A stretch of 64,000 nt of DNA from Agriotes lineatus (GCA_940337035.1 OW679197.1:54581903-54645902); one strand, 5' to 3'. Counted from the stretch's first letter, positions 44,115-56,429 are shown. Numbers and translations are program-made. Notes: generated by a model not told the origin, from the sequence alone.

Positions 44115-45770
44115 CGATACGTTAATAACACAGGAAAATAACAAATAATTACAAAATTTTGCCTTGTGAAAATCCCCAGTTTTTAGGACAGCTTCTGAGA
44201 ATACGACCATTAGATTAAAAGAGATTTGCGTCATTTGTAATTGAAAAATGTCAAAGAAGAAGGATAACTGCAATGACACTGGCAAATAGGGATGAAGATT
44301 TTTTACTAGAAAAAGAATTTGAATTATTTTAATATCATCTTATTACCTAAAAGAATTATGCGGTAGCACGAACGTGATAATTTTTAAATTAATTTGATAT
44401 GATTAGTTACTCACCGAAGCCAGTCAAAATAAGTTCCATTGCTTTTAGAAAGTTGACAGTTGTCTCTAATCATGGTTAAAGAGAAATCTACGAACTGGCT
44501 GATAGCAAACTAAAGGAGGATTACATTTTTTACAGTGTTCTATTAATAAAGACAAATACAACTAGAAAACCTTTAACCACACAAAATATGTTAAGGTATA
44601 AATCCTGATCATTAACTGTATGTTTTTGGAAAAAATGGAAAAACAAAAATGGTTCCTTAAAAATCTTCAAAAAATTGGTTGTATTTTTTTTAATGTGTGT
44701 TTTATTACATTTAAGTTGCAAAATAACATATTTAATTGGTTCATGCGAAGGTAAATAACATTTAGTCATATATAATCTCTTACAAGCTATTAATTTTTTC
44801 TACGATAAACAATTGAAGAGGTTTTTCACCAGTGTGGATAAATGAAAAATATGTTAGAATGTTTCTTCGAAACATAATTATTTTTAAACTGTAATCCGTA
44901 TAGGTGATACTTGCTGGTGAGACTAAATACATTTACTTTACTCCCTAACGTGATCAGAGAATTCGAGTGTTTATTCACAGTGGCAAGAGGCGTTTGAAAA
45001 TTGTACTATTATTACCGAAAAGGAAGCGATTGATTGTTCTGTGCAACATAGGTAGTGCATAAATTACATCGAATTTGTCTTTACAAATGCTTGCTTAAGT
45101 GTACGACTAATAATGCAAATTGGCAAGTAGCAATTGTTTGATGTCTAACACCCTTTTTAAAATTGTGAGCTACAGGATATTTTCAAATGAATTTGAACTT
45201 GTTGCTGTACTACCTATTGTAAACCTAGGTTAATTGGCAAGAAGGCATGGAACCATTTTTTAGTGATTTGGACATTTTTATTATTTCTTCCCCGTGTTTT
45301 AGTAATTTATTAAAATGAAGAAAAGTTCTAGGCTTGCAATTCTAATATTCAACGCAATGGATGTTTTATAGTTCATAATTTTAATGATTTTTCAAGATGG
45401 GGTGAAGGGTGTACTGTATATACTGCAAATTTTAAAGGGGAGAACACACGACTTTAAATCACCGGGACGGCTGGAAATAGAGCGATCCGCTTGATGGGAA
45501 CGAGGGCACGAATTAAAGATGTAAGGACTTGTATCTGTCAGACTGAGGAGATATGTTAAGCCGATTCGCCGAGACTGTTAAAATCTCATCTCTCCTTTAT
45601 TTCATTTTATTTAATTTCGTGTTTTTATTTATTAAGGGTTATAGATTATCTGCCGACGTTTGTTTTAACGATCGCGTTTAATTATTATTGGGTCTCAGTT
45701 TTACAGTTTCGTTTTACTGCCACATATTCCGTGTCATCGTTTTATTTTATCCCTCTTATTTATTGTGTCA
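44115..45770. other. AT-rich intronic DNA, nothing recognised
   Basis: About 1.65 kb with only low-information open frames. A slightly GC-richer patch lies at about 45440-45570. Confidence 0.45.
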
Positions 45771-45774
45771 TAAA

Positions 45775-46350
45775 TGACAGTAAAATCGGAAAAATATTTG
45801 ATTGCCGGCCGGCGATCTGTCTGGCCTGCATGCAGATTAATTAACACTCGCCCTCCGCCTCGGCGGGGCATTCTTCAAGTGTATTAATTTCTATCTGAAT
45901 TCAGCAGGTATATCAAACAGCGGCCCACCCATCTCTACATCCCCCTCAATAGTAACATGATATCATACTTCGGCTGCATATCACTGTTTACTTTTCATAT
46001 TCGACTGCACAATGCGCCCAGTCGCCCAAACAAACACTCCGCCACCCTCATCTTTCGCCTTTCCCTCCTAGCCCTTCCAAGAATCTGCTCTAATTAAACT
46101 CGCCAAAAACAGCTCCAAAGTGGTTATCAGGAATTTTTCAGCTGCGCCTTCAGGAGCTTTCGTGCGTTTTGGCTGCAGCGGAAGACTGGGCCGCTGGAAC
46201 ACTCATTGGTTGCAACAATGACGCCACGTCAAATCATCATCACGGGAGAAACACAATGTAGCCCCATTCGGACACCCTGTATCTCCGCATGCACGAGGAT
46301 AATGCGAAGCCATAATAGACCGTGTTTAGTCGCCGGTGAAATATTAAAAT
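45775..46350. promoter_or_regulatory. GC-rich non-coding island, candidate enhancer
   Basis: It opens with TTGCCGGCCGGCGATCTG and CATGCAGATTAATTAACACTC, then a CCGCCTCGGCGGGGC hairpin, a CCTCCCC-rich section and a GAGCTTTCGTGCGTTTTGG stretch. High complexity, no splice-flanked exon, no long open frame. Regulatory role inferred. Confidence 0.45.
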
Positions 46351-46359
46351 AAAAATGCG

Positions 46360-48170
46360 AAATGGTTGCAAGTTACAAGTGTTTCATGCTTGAATTGCAC
46401 CGAGATTGGATTTCATGAGCAGTTGTGTGGAGCTCGAGGTACGAATGAGACTGTGCAAACAATCTAAAACGCAGTTTTTGAAAAGCCCCGTAACACAATA
46501 GCTCGCAGTAAATAAACGCGTAAAATTTGCAGGACCACATAGATGAAATTGTCAACTGAAGCTTGTGTGCAGGATTCGCTTATGGAAATATTCAGATATC
46601 AAATAAATTAAGTACAATTCAGGATGAATATAAAGGTTACTCTAGAACAGGCCAAGGGCTTAAGAGAGATCACAGAAAGAAAAATTAATTCCAGTCTATC
46701 AATCCTAATTAAAACTTAAAAGAACTTTTCAACGAATTGGGATGGTGCAATTAGCAATATCAAATTCGAGACTTATCAGAACTGAACTACCATCAGTAAA
46801 ACAAATTTGTGGATTATCCATCGCATGTGCCTAATAGTTGGGAGTAGATTGCTTATCCACCACTATAGTCTATAGCCAAGTTTTTATTCTATGGCATTTT
46901 TGTTTTATCAAGTTTGTTCTATGTCAACGTTTATTTGTTATGTGATGACACACATCTTAATTATAACCTCTCTTTTCATATTTCAAGTACTGGATCATGC
47001 TAGAAGGAAGTGAATAGTTCAGATGCACTCAGTCAAAGAATAAATATTAGCGATTTTGTGAAGAAGAAGTTAGACATGGAGACCAGGCCAAGATGAAGAG
47101 AAAGGAAAAGCTCTGACATTTGCCATTCCAATCATATGACTACTCTTTAGGTCTGGTCAAGATTTCGTGGTACAATAGAAAAAATAATTAAAAAACACCT
47201 ACCCAAGCCTGAATTGCATAATTTGTCCAATGCCCTATTAAGCTAAAGTGCCTATGTTAATTTTAAAGAGCTTATTTGAGTTGAGGAGATCGAGCACATG
47301 TTAAATGATTTTGTAGACCACAGTTCCGACAGTTCGCATTGAATGACTTCGTAAGAAATTTCCGTTTTTCAAGAGTGGTTAGATTCGAGAGTGAATGAAG
47401 AATTTACTCCAGCCTGGTACAAAAGTAAACGTTTTATCATAGCAAGGAAAAAGATTGTTTAGAATACTTTAGAGTTGACAGTGATTTAGTTTGTCGTGTG
47501 TGAGGTTTGTTAAGCGCGATGAGTTTGACACTATATGAGTCAAATTGGCGGCAAACATTTTTATATAGTTCTAAGAGGAGCATTTCTATAATTCAGTTCC
47601 CATTGGTCACTCTGTATATCTTAAAAAAGAATATGGATGCATAAAGTAAGTTTTTGAGTCACTTCAGAATCAAGATTAGGTATTTATCATAACTGGATCT
47701 TCTCTGTAAATCTTAAAATGGTGAATTTGTTAATTGAGAGGATACCTAAAATATCCAGGATTTTTGTACCTTTACGATAGTAAGGCTAAAAATAAACATT
47801 CGGCCTGGTGAAAATATCTCCAACTAAATATCAAAGAATCAAATATAAAAAAACCAAGCACAAGTAGATCAGCAGGAAAGAATCACATTTTTTTCACCTC
47901 ACGTTAACCTGAGTCTACTGACAGAGTTCGTTAAAGCTCTCGGTATAGAGTGTTTTAAGCAGTTTTAAGTAGTTTTAAGTACATATGCATAAAACTTCTT
48001 AGCATCAGCTATGAAAAAATAAAGGATGGAATGATGGACGGACCATAAATCAGAAAGCTGATTTTTACTGCTGACATTTACCAAGCTTCATAAATGATTT
48101 CCTAAAAAACAATAAAGTTGAAAATTACAAATACGTTATTCAAACACTGCTTTAAAAATGTCATTGTCTG
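46360..48170. other. AT-rich intronic DNA, nothing firm
   Basis: No convincing motif. Plus-strand Lys/Glu-rich text near 47000-47110 (GAAGAAGAAGTTAGACATGG) is LINE-like in style only. Confidence 0.4.
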
Positions 48171-48183
48171 GATTGCAATATGA

Positions 48184-48360
48184 ACACACAAGGTGAAAGG
48201 TTCCAGAAGAAAAGCTATAGAGGATAGATACCAAGGAAGGTGGGATATTCACATAATGGCTAACTATTGTTCGGGTATTAAAAGAGACTGTCTAGAAAAG
48301 AAGCATTTTAGAAAATACTACAAAGAAGATTCAGTGAAGGAAAACTGTGTTATTTATTGA
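48184..48360 (+). pseudogene. Short ORF fragment, probably transposon-derived
   Basis: An open stretch without ATG reads SRRKAIEDRYQGRWDIHIMA and continues NYCSGIKRDCLEKKH before a TGA. The phrase RYQGRWD-H-MA-YC has the feel of a repeated insect transposon or domesticated protein, but I cannot name the family. AT-rich DNA continues to about 48860, with a GAAGAAGAAGA run near 48640. Confidence 0.25.
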
Positions 48361-48871
48361 GTTAATTTCGGACCCATTTTGATTAAAATTTATTCAATTC
48401 TAGCATCGATTTGTATTTACCAAATTTCAATATTTTGGCTTGATACGTCATAGGTCATCTAAACATTTGTTAATCTCAAGATTTATCATGGTACTGTTTG
48501 TTGAAATGGTATTTCAAATAGAGAGAAGATATACAACATGTCAATATCGTCTTCAAAGACACCTTTGATAGAATAAGAAGCTGAGATGGGCATACAAAAC
48601 AGTGAACCCTGAGCCTTCGCGGAACACACACTAGGACGAAGAAGAAGATACTTTAAATGAAATTATAAAAATGAGGTTGAGGTGATTGTGGCAACCACCG
48701 TAATCGGGTACTTTTTTTGGGGAATGATTAAAAATATGAGGATGCGGTAGAGCAAAAACTTGATGTGTTAAGCAAGAACTGATGTGATATTTGAGTTTAC
48801 TCTATTACAAAGTTTCAAATATAAGTCAGCAAAAGTTTTGTTAATTACTATTATAATTTTGAAAATACTCT

Positions 48872-49261
48872 CTAGCGTGTGGTATAAGAATGAGGCGTTA
48901 CCAGCACATTTAAAACAAAATTATCTGGATGTTTAAATTTAAATTTTCTGTGACATCGAAAAGTGTTGAAAAATGTACTAATTATTGTCAATTTCGCTTT
49001 AATTTTTTTCATTCTCCCCTCTACGAAAGTGCCATTTTCGATTTTGATAAGGCAATGGAAAGCGAAAGTAAAACATGCTAAGTGATGGGTTGCTAGGTAT
49101 GAAAAACTTTCGTGCCCTGGACGACAAAAAGCAAAAACGTCAACATCATTCGTTGCACACCATGCCATGAAACGTTCGTAAGCTTGATTGTACCGACCTT
49201 TGGCTTTGTCCGGCAACAAACTTCTGTACGCAATGTTTGCAGCTTCTTTAATGAAATTCAT
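48872..49261 (-). CDS. Tyrosine-recombinase-like N-terminal ORF (Crypton-type?)
   Basis: The first ~45 residues of a 129-aa intact frame read AYRSLLPDKAKGRYNQAYER, then FMAWCATNDV. This matches the start of the core-binding (SAM-like) domain of insect Crypton-type or domesticated tyrosine recombinases (LLP-KSK--Y---Y--FM-WC). Beyond residue 45 the resemblance ends, although the frame stays open (HHLACFTFAFHCLIK, then KFKFKHPDNF). The catalytic R-H-R-Y half is absent, so it cannot be an active recombinase. CATTCTCCCCTC lies in inverted orientation inside the frame (49010-49022) and upstream (49410-49421). A truncated mobile-element gene is most likely. Confidence 0.5.
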   Translation of the reverse strand: MNFIKEAANIAYRSLLPDKAKGRYNQAYERFMAWCATNDVDVFAFCRPGHESFSYLATHHLACFTFAFHCLIKIENGTFVEGRMKKIKAKLTIISTFFNTFRCHRKFKFKHPDNFVLNVLVTPHSYTTR

Positions 49262-49430
49262 GTTAAATTATGACAGAGTATTCAATGATATTTGACAAAT
49301 GTCATAAAATAATGCTTTTGTATTGTTACCAAAGTAACGTTAACGACAAGGCACCTGTCTTACTAATTTTATTATAATCACAAAAGTAATTGTATTTTAT
49401 TAAATATCGAGGGGAGAATGAAAAGTTTAA

Positions 49431-49560
49431 TACATTACACGCTGCGTAAGCTCTTTCAGGTGCTCGGAGTTTTTAAACAGCCTCGGCTACGCTTACGCTT
49501 CGCCTCGGCCATTCAAAAACACCTCACACCTAAAAGTAAGCTTTCGCAGCTTGTAATGTA
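49431..49560. repeat. 130-bp foldback element
   Basis: The outer arms TACATTACACGCTGCG and CGCAGCTTGTAATGTA pair, followed by AGGTG/CACCT and TTTTTAAAC/ATTCAAAAA pairing. The inner CCTCGGC and GCCTCGG pair across a TACGCTTACGCTTC loop. No coding. It lies just upstream of the recombinase-like ORF and may be the terminal structure of that element. Confidence 0.8.
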
Positions 49561-49969
49561 AATAACTATTGTATCACCTGGCAATTATCAAATATTTGCC
49601 AGTCGCCATTCATTATCAGTGCGTTGTATCAATTCTAGCTCATAATTATTTACAATTCTAGGAATTGTCTTTATCAGATGAAACATACAATTTAACTTTG
49701 GGGGTTGATTTGGGATGAAATACTACAATATGGGATAACAAGCAATATGTAAAATAAAACCTTTTTGTGAGTTCCTTGTAACTACAATCAGAAATTCACA
49801 GCATTTCATATAAAACTCGTTTTTCTGAGTTTCACTGATTAAATCTGCTTTGTTTAATCACTTCTATGCCCAGCTAAATATTTTATAAATCTATAAATCA
49901 ATCAGAATTTCTGAGATTAATATCGTTCAAATGATTGTAGTTCATATATTTTGTATTTAGGTAGCTTAA

Positions 49970-51308
49970 CCCTTTCTGGTCCAAATTCTATTCAAAATTG
50001 GACTTTAAAAGCAAATAAAACTATTAATGACCTATTAAAAACATATAAATTGATAGGTAACACAAAATAAACTCAAGAGGATGTAGTGCTAACGAGGGTC
50101 GTGTCGCTACAATAAAATTTGATATTTTGCGAAACAGTTTTTTGTCTGTTAAACATAAACCTACTTTACATAGTGCCAAAGTGTGGGGTGAGCAACATTT
50201 ATCTGTCATTAGAGCTTACGGCACTTGAGGTTTGCATCTGTTTAATATCTTTTTGACCTCTTTTGGGTTCATCTGGTGCTACCCCTATAAGACGTAGAGC
50301 CACAGCTAATTGAAATCTTGAGTTCTATTTTGAAATATAATGAACGCATTAACTATCGTCAAATCTACGAAGCGTCAAAATGTGAAACCACTTTAACGAT
50401 TTTCTATTTAATTGATAAAGTACTAACAGCATATAAGTACATAGCCCACATGGTAATTACATTCAGAGAAAATTTGAAGACAAGGTAGGTTTGATTGGCT
50501 GCTATCTTTACCGTTTTCGGAGTGTGGTAGGATTGTTGTCTTTCTATTTTATATATAACAGTTTTTCTTTGCTTATCCTCTAATATAAATTTCTTGTTTT
50601 TATGCGGCTTTGTCGTCTAATAAGAGTTTCGGTCCATCCTCTTTTTTAATTCTATCACGTCAATATATCTGGCCCTTTATAAGATCTAGTAGGAATCATA
50701 TACTGCTGCAATAATTAGGACCACTCATCTTCGCTTTCCCAATCATTCAAATGTTGATTTAGTAAGTGTTAGTTCTGCCCTCAAAGAGTCGAAAATGTCC
50801 GTGACATTTTTCAATTTCTATATTGTTTGAGCCTGAACCGGCTGAAAGTGAATCGTTATCATTTAATCCAATATTCTGTACAAATAGTCTACAAGTAACT
50901 GATAAAGATGATTCAGATATACATTTTTGTCCTACAAAGGCTGTAGAAGCCATCCTTGTGGCTACCATTTGAAACCACGTGATTAATCATGGAATATATT
51001 TTTTTCAAGATAAAATTCTTCCTCTTATAAGTGACCTGCTTAAATCCACAAAATTGTCGATATACTGTTTACTATACAAATAAAATTTTATGGTAAACAT
51101 AATCAAATATTTAAGAATAGTGGCCATGCAAATGACTTGCTAAAATGTGTTAGAATGCAGATATTGTAAAGACAACATTAATGCTGATTTAGTGTATAAA
51201 TCAATAGTAAAAACACAATACCTGTGGTTCCAGTGGTCGCTCGCTAGACCGGTACTAAAGTAAATTAGAATTCGTGGTTCCATCGTTGAACCACCAACCT
51301 TGAAAGGG
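49970..51308 (-). mobile_element. Decayed piggyBac-like element
   Basis: The ends CCCTTTC and GAAAGGG are flanked by TTAA (49966-49969 and 51309-51312), the exact target used by piggyBac. On the minus strand the transposase debris includes MASTAFVGQKCISE, FVDLTIVNAFIIFQNR (like the D-AVVNA-ILY block) and, near the end, KCCSPHTLALCKVGLCLTD, resembling the cysteine-rich C-terminal domain. The 1.34-kb length is about half of a full element and there are many stops. An inner FEGRTNTY frame adds nothing. Non-functional. Confidence 0.7.
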
Positions 51309-51319
51309 TTAATTAATAC

Positions 51320-51780
51320 TTTGTAGGTTTCGCATAATTTATTATAAACCATTACCATATGTACGTTTTGAAAATATATATTTAAACCTGCAAGTTTAAG
51401 TGAGACCTATTGAAAAAAACTTGTAAAATAACTTTGTTTCTGTGCCTTTTAGGCTATTAAATAAGTATTCAGATAATTGCAACATGTGGTGTAAGTATTA
51501 TTTGAAGTGGTCCAAAAGCCCACCATACTTAGCGATGATCACGATATTTGTGACGGTCTCAAAATTTCATATGACTCTACGTTAGAAAAATGTTGAAACT
51601 ATAAAAACTGAGTATGTCTTTTAGAACCATTCAAAAAAATATATACACTTCACTAATTAACTCTTGACCTTGCAGAAAAGTCCAGCGAGTGAAAAAAAAA
51701 TTTTTGGACTATTTGTTGTCATCTTGTCCTCTTTGAAGAGGTTTTAGGGATTAGGTTGTAGTGGAGACACAAGATTTTTC
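51320..51780. other. AT-rich intronic DNA, nothing recognised
   Basis: About 450 bp between the piggyBac-like element and a tRNA-like SINE. No features seen. Confidence 0.45.
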
Positions 51781-51789
51781 GCGTCATTA

Positions 51790-51868
51790 AAGTTACTAAG
51801 GCTTGAACCCAGATTTTCTGACCCAGAAACAGCGGCTCTCATCTCTGAGCAACCCCCCCCCCCCCCCC
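51790..51868 (-). repeat. tRNA-like SINE head next to a C16 homopolymer
   Basis: On the minus strand GCTCAGAGATGAGAGC (box-A-like, near 51850-51835) is followed by a TTTC/GAAA anticodon-arm-like hairpin and GGGTTCAAGCC (B-box-like, near 51810-51800). This is the order of a tRNA-derived SINE. On its 5' side the plus strand carries 16 consecutive C (51853-51868), which may be slippage-prone or partly a sequencing artefact. Confidence 0.45.
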
Positions 51869-51869
51869 A

Positions 51870-53085
51870 CTTTTATATTATTATTCTATGTAAATATTAA
51901 TTTGCTAATCTGCTACATTTTCTAATGGAACATCAGCAGATTGAATAAAACTAATTAATTTGTCATAAATAGTTGCGGCAGTTATACATACATTTGTTTC
52001 ATCATTACTGCCTTTAAAACACCAAATTAAACAAAAAAAAAATTCTTCACAGTATCTACACAGATATAGATATTTTTATGCTGAGGACGTTGGCGGTGAT
52101 CTTAGTCACTTTCTTTGTTTTGATTTCAAGAATTTGGCAAGGCGGGTTGTGAATGTAGTACCAAGTGCACACACAACCTAATCGGAAAATTGTATTCTGC
52201 AATTATTATTAAATCTGCAATTATCATTAATTTTGCAATTATTACTTCTGCATGGCGTTATGGCGTACCTACCTGCTGTTCTTCCTCGGTGTTGGTTTTG
52301 AACATCTCAGAAACTTTCCCAGTATTCTACTTTGGCGTGACTTTTGATAACTGTATGATCTGCACTAAACTTTGCATCATATCTGGCAGAGTATGCCTTG
52401 GTAGATTTTTCTGAACAAATAAACATTTATAATAACTGTCTCTACGTAGCAGTGTCAAATTGATGCATTTAATTTGGTAAATTCACATCTTTTAGAGTGT
52501 GTACGAATAATTTTTAATGCATTATCAAAGAATTCACTTATCCTTAATTGTTTCTAACCATCATTAAAATCTCAATTCGATTTCCATTCACTTCCTAATT
52601 TTAGGGGTTTAACTTGCTCGTGGCTCACTTTGATTTTTTTGTTCTTTATCAAAATCGGATGAGGATTTATTTTTTTTAAAGCCACCTGCACTTAATAATT
52701 TCACTTTACGTTAAATTACGCAACGAATGACGAGCCAAGAGCGCAAATGTTTAGATTGCCACTGGCTACGTTTTTCGGAAAAGCCCCAAGTTACTTTCTA
52801 ATTTTAACACAAGACATAAGATTTTCCAGTTTCCTGACAGCAATAAGAAACGGTGCTAAAACGAAGCTTTTAAAATATAGCAGAAAAACTTTTTCGCCAA
52901 CACATGTGATTGAGCATTGAATAATAAGGTTTAATATCAAAATCTCGTAAACGCTCATTCTTTAAAATTATGTTGAAAGTATCTATTTTTATCCCTTCAA
53001 GTTTTCTATTAGAATTTGAAGAAAATTAAAATATAATTCTTATGTGACAATATTGTCAGATAATTCTATTTTGTTACCACCTTGT
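51870..53085. other. AT-rich intronic DNA, nothing recognised
   Basis: About 1.2 kb with no recognised element. A slightly GC-richer patch at 52720-52790 is too short to interpret. Confidence 0.45.
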
Positions 53086-53089
53086 ATAT

Positions 53090-53480
53090 AAAAGAGCACT
53101 TCAGACCTACAGGCTTATGACTTCTGTTTTTCTCCTTCATTCCTTTCTATTTTTGCGAATGTTCCCAGTTTTCTAAACCCACCTATTGTAGATTCTCGCT
53201 AACTTGCTCCCACCAAGATTTTCGATTTCTTCTTTCTGGTTGTAGCTTTTAAGACGTGCTCCGTTAGCTTATTCTCTTCCATCCTAGTTACATGACCCTT
53301 AATTATTTGCGTTATGTTCAGTCTTCTAGATAGCTACATATATCCTTTAGTCTCATATTGGTGAGTTTCTTCCACCCTTCTTTCTTTCGGATTCCACCAA
53401 AAATGCTTGCAAGTATCTTCCGTTTTTCCACTTCTATCTTGTTCAAGTTCCTTTAGAATAACACTTGCAGAATTGTCTTC
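53090..53480 (-). mobile_element. LINE pol tail fragment
   Basis: The minus strand reads VEKRKILASIFGGIRKKEGW, KLTNMRLKDICSYLED and, after stops, ERRNRKSWWEQV. This matches E-R-+LRKIFG--+-G-W-I--N-EL-+LY in LINE pol C-termini. Stops and frame changes are present. Antisense to dac. Confidence 0.6.
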
Positions 53481-53489
53481 TGATAGATT

Positions 53490-55960
53490 TATATACAGTT
53501 TGCCTCAGGGATCTCTTCACTTTTTTCTACTAATACGGGGAAACAAATGGAAAAACAATTTTAGATCAATTCCGTGATAACTTCATACGCACATGGCGCC
53601 AGGGGTAATATTGTTGAAAAGAAATGTAGTTTCAACTTAACCCCTCTCAATATTTGTTTTACCCTTAGCACTTTTTGGACATCCTCGTACACCTCAACTC
53701 AGCTGTAACCTTTTATTCCACTTTTTCTTAGTTTCCACTCATAAATACACTACAATATTAGTGTTTGTTCCTTCCCAGAATTGTATATTCTCATTTTTCT
53801 TCATTTATCGATACCCCGGCTTTCCGGGTCGCGCACGAAAATTAATGTCCATATTTCACATTTTTCTCGTATTTGTTTCAGTACAAATATTTGGTCGATT
53901 ACTGACCTAATCTTCTACTCTACGGGTAGCTGTTTTATTATTTAAAGTGCGTGAATTCGTTTCTCTATACTTAATCAGTTCTATTGTCATTCCATCTACG
54001 GCTGAACTTTTCTGGTGCTTCATTTTTCCTATCTGTATATTTTACCACAATCTATAGTTTATGAGTACCATGCTTAAGGCCAAATTATGGCATAAGAATT
54101 AATCGAAAATAAAGTGTGCTCCAATTTCTTAAACTATTTGAGCGAAAAATGCGTGGTATCGGTAACTTCCATAAAATGATTAAAAAATGCTAATACTACT
54201 GAGCTCTAATACAATGAATGTATAAAACAACAAATTAAACGTATGTAAGTTCTAAAGTAAGAGGACTGTAAATATATGCAGATACTACAACAAAACAAGG
54301 TTTGTTGACTCAGATTTATCATGGTTCTATGGTATTAATACTCTTTCAATAATTAACACGTGTATATGGTAACATTATATAAAGGCCTTGCCTCGTCCGC
54401 GATTAGGCTTACACCCTTGAGCACTATCTAACGGCAGGGGCACAAGTTGTACTGCTACACTGGATACTGTACCTTCGTGCAACGAAAATGTATTCATATT
54501 AACTGATGAAAAAAATCAATCAAGACAAACCCAAGAATTTGTCTATGATGGGTGGTGGAGAGGGGGGCTTAAAGTAATAAAAGATGAAAGGCTAAACGGT
54601 GGTAGAAAAAATATATAAGGTTCGTTTTATACGGGCTTGTTAAGCTAGTAATTTAATATTTCTACAGAAACAAGCAAATTCGGTTTCTAAAGAAGAAAGT
54701 ATAAATAAAGTATTAATATAAATCGAACAAGAAAAAAAAATAAGATGCAAATATTTTAATGTTCAAGTGACCTATTATATTTGTAAAGCAAAAAATGTCA
54801 CTTCGTAGCTTTATTCATAAAAAACCGAACGTCAAAAAAACTGCAAAACGCTTTGAATAATATTGTCAAGCTTCTGCCAAGAATAATACGATTTGAGATT
54901 ATAATGATAACAGTGAGACAATCTCTGAAACTTCTTTGTGGCGTTTCAATAATCATGCTATTTTTGCGTATTTAGCCACACTACAAAATGAAAAATATTA
55001 AAACATGTTTAAGAATGGATAGCCAACTAGTACTTAAATCAACTGATGTTTTCATTTTGTAGAAAAAATAGCATGATAACAGTGATGACAAATTCAAATT
55101 TCGAGGCATACATCGAGAACATTTTTTCGATATAATTTTAACAATGAACGATATAAAACAGTGTTATTGTATAACATAAAGCAGCAATAATAATACTGTG
55201 AGTATTCGAGGCACATTAAGAATATACAAAAAAAGTAAAGGACAAGAGTTATAAGGAATATGAAATATATTACATGCAACTGCTATATGAAGAATAGGAA
55301 AGCATAAGGTAGAATATGAAAAATAGGTAGATAGTTGCATCTTCATTTTTTTTGTTTAATAATTGTATGTTCTACTGCTACTTATGTTTTTGATAATTCG
55401 ATAATTTATTCTCCTTTAGCATATGACGATTATAGTTGGACCGTCAACCTTTATCTTTTCATCTGTTTGTCCTCTGATCGTTTTAATTTTTCTTTCTGTA
55501 GCTTTCTTCTTCTTATTATTCGTTAATTTGCTTGTTCCAGTATCTTCATCTAGCTCTTGTCCACTGGGCTATGTCCTGTTAATTTCTCGTAAGGCTTTGC
55601 TTCTGACTGTATAATTGAGAGTTTTTCCGTATATTTCTAATGGTTCCTACTCCAACAGTTCTCATGTTTTTATTGTATACGCCTTGGAAGGAAATGGACT
55701 TAAAAATAAAGATTAGTTGCTTAATTGGAATCAAATCTTCTCCGTCGAAGCACAAGCCTTTAAACGACTTACGAAGAAACGGCTTAGGGATCTGCTAATC
55801 AACTGAAGTTTCCAGAGTAACGTCAGTGGACCGATTTCCTCGCATTTTTGTAATCAGATCAGTTCATAGAACCTATACGTATTATACGTATATATCCGTA
55901 CGTATATGCACATTCTGATTGTTGATGTACATTATAAATAAAAGGTATCCTAATGTTCAT
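53490..55960. other. AT-rich intronic DNA, nothing firm
   Basis: About 2.5 kb. A patch near 54380-54480 (GCCTTGCCTCGTCCGCGATT) is GC-richer but unassigned. T-rich text at 55420-55690 may be minus-strand LINE debris without diagnostic motifs. Confidence 0.4.
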
Positions 55961-55969
55961 TGTGTACCG

Positions 55970-56205
55970 AGCTTTCTACAGTAGTGGTTAACACGTTTGC
56001 TTAGCATTCGGGAGGTCGCGGGTTCGATTCCCCTGGCCGTCTGCTCTGCTTCCTGTTTTTAGGTGGTTTTCCTGAGTCCTGGACTCTCTTCCGTTCTCCA
56101 CACCTTCTTTCACCCATCCTATAATTCCCGTTCTTGGCTGAAGAGGGACGCAAGGTCCCTATAGCAGTCCGCCCCCAGTTGGGGGAATTGAAATGACCCT
56201 GAACA
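55970..56205 (+). repeat. tRNA-derived SINE
   Basis: A clear tRNA-like head: TAGTGGTTAACACG (box A region, 55982-55995), then GCATTCGGGAGGTCGCG and GGTTCGATTCC (perfect B box, 56021-56031). It is followed by a ~170-bp tRNA-unrelated body with CCTGAGTCCTGGACTC, GGACGCAAGGTCCC and CCCCCAGTTGGGGG small hairpins. No long poly(A) tail is visible; the body runs into a LINE fragment, which might share the 3' end. Transcription by RNA polymerase III is expected of the family. Confidence 0.8.
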
Positions 56206-56214
56206 TTTACCTGT

Positions 56215-56425
56215 CCATTGAGTCTTCACTGGTTTTTCACCTTTTGATGTAGTCGTTGACGCTTGACATCTTCGCATCAAGATATTTGAATGTCATCATT
56301 TGTTCAATGATTTTACCATCTATGCTTATTTACACTTTATTAACTTCTGTGATACTGCCATGTATTTATTTTTTTCTGTATTTATTCTCATATTGTGCGG
56401 TCATAAACACACGCTCTAGAAGTCT
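56215..56425 (-). mobile_element. LINE pol fragment beside the SINE
   Basis: Read across frames on the minus strand: NMRINTEKN-KYMAVSQKLIKCK, then DGKIIEQ-like and MTFKYLDAK text. This matches the post-ADD region (--INTEKTK-MA-S--P--C---IDG--IEQ---FKYLG). It starts within 20 bp of the SINE body. Stops and frameshifts show decay. Confidence 0.6.
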
Positions 56426-56429
56426 ACAA

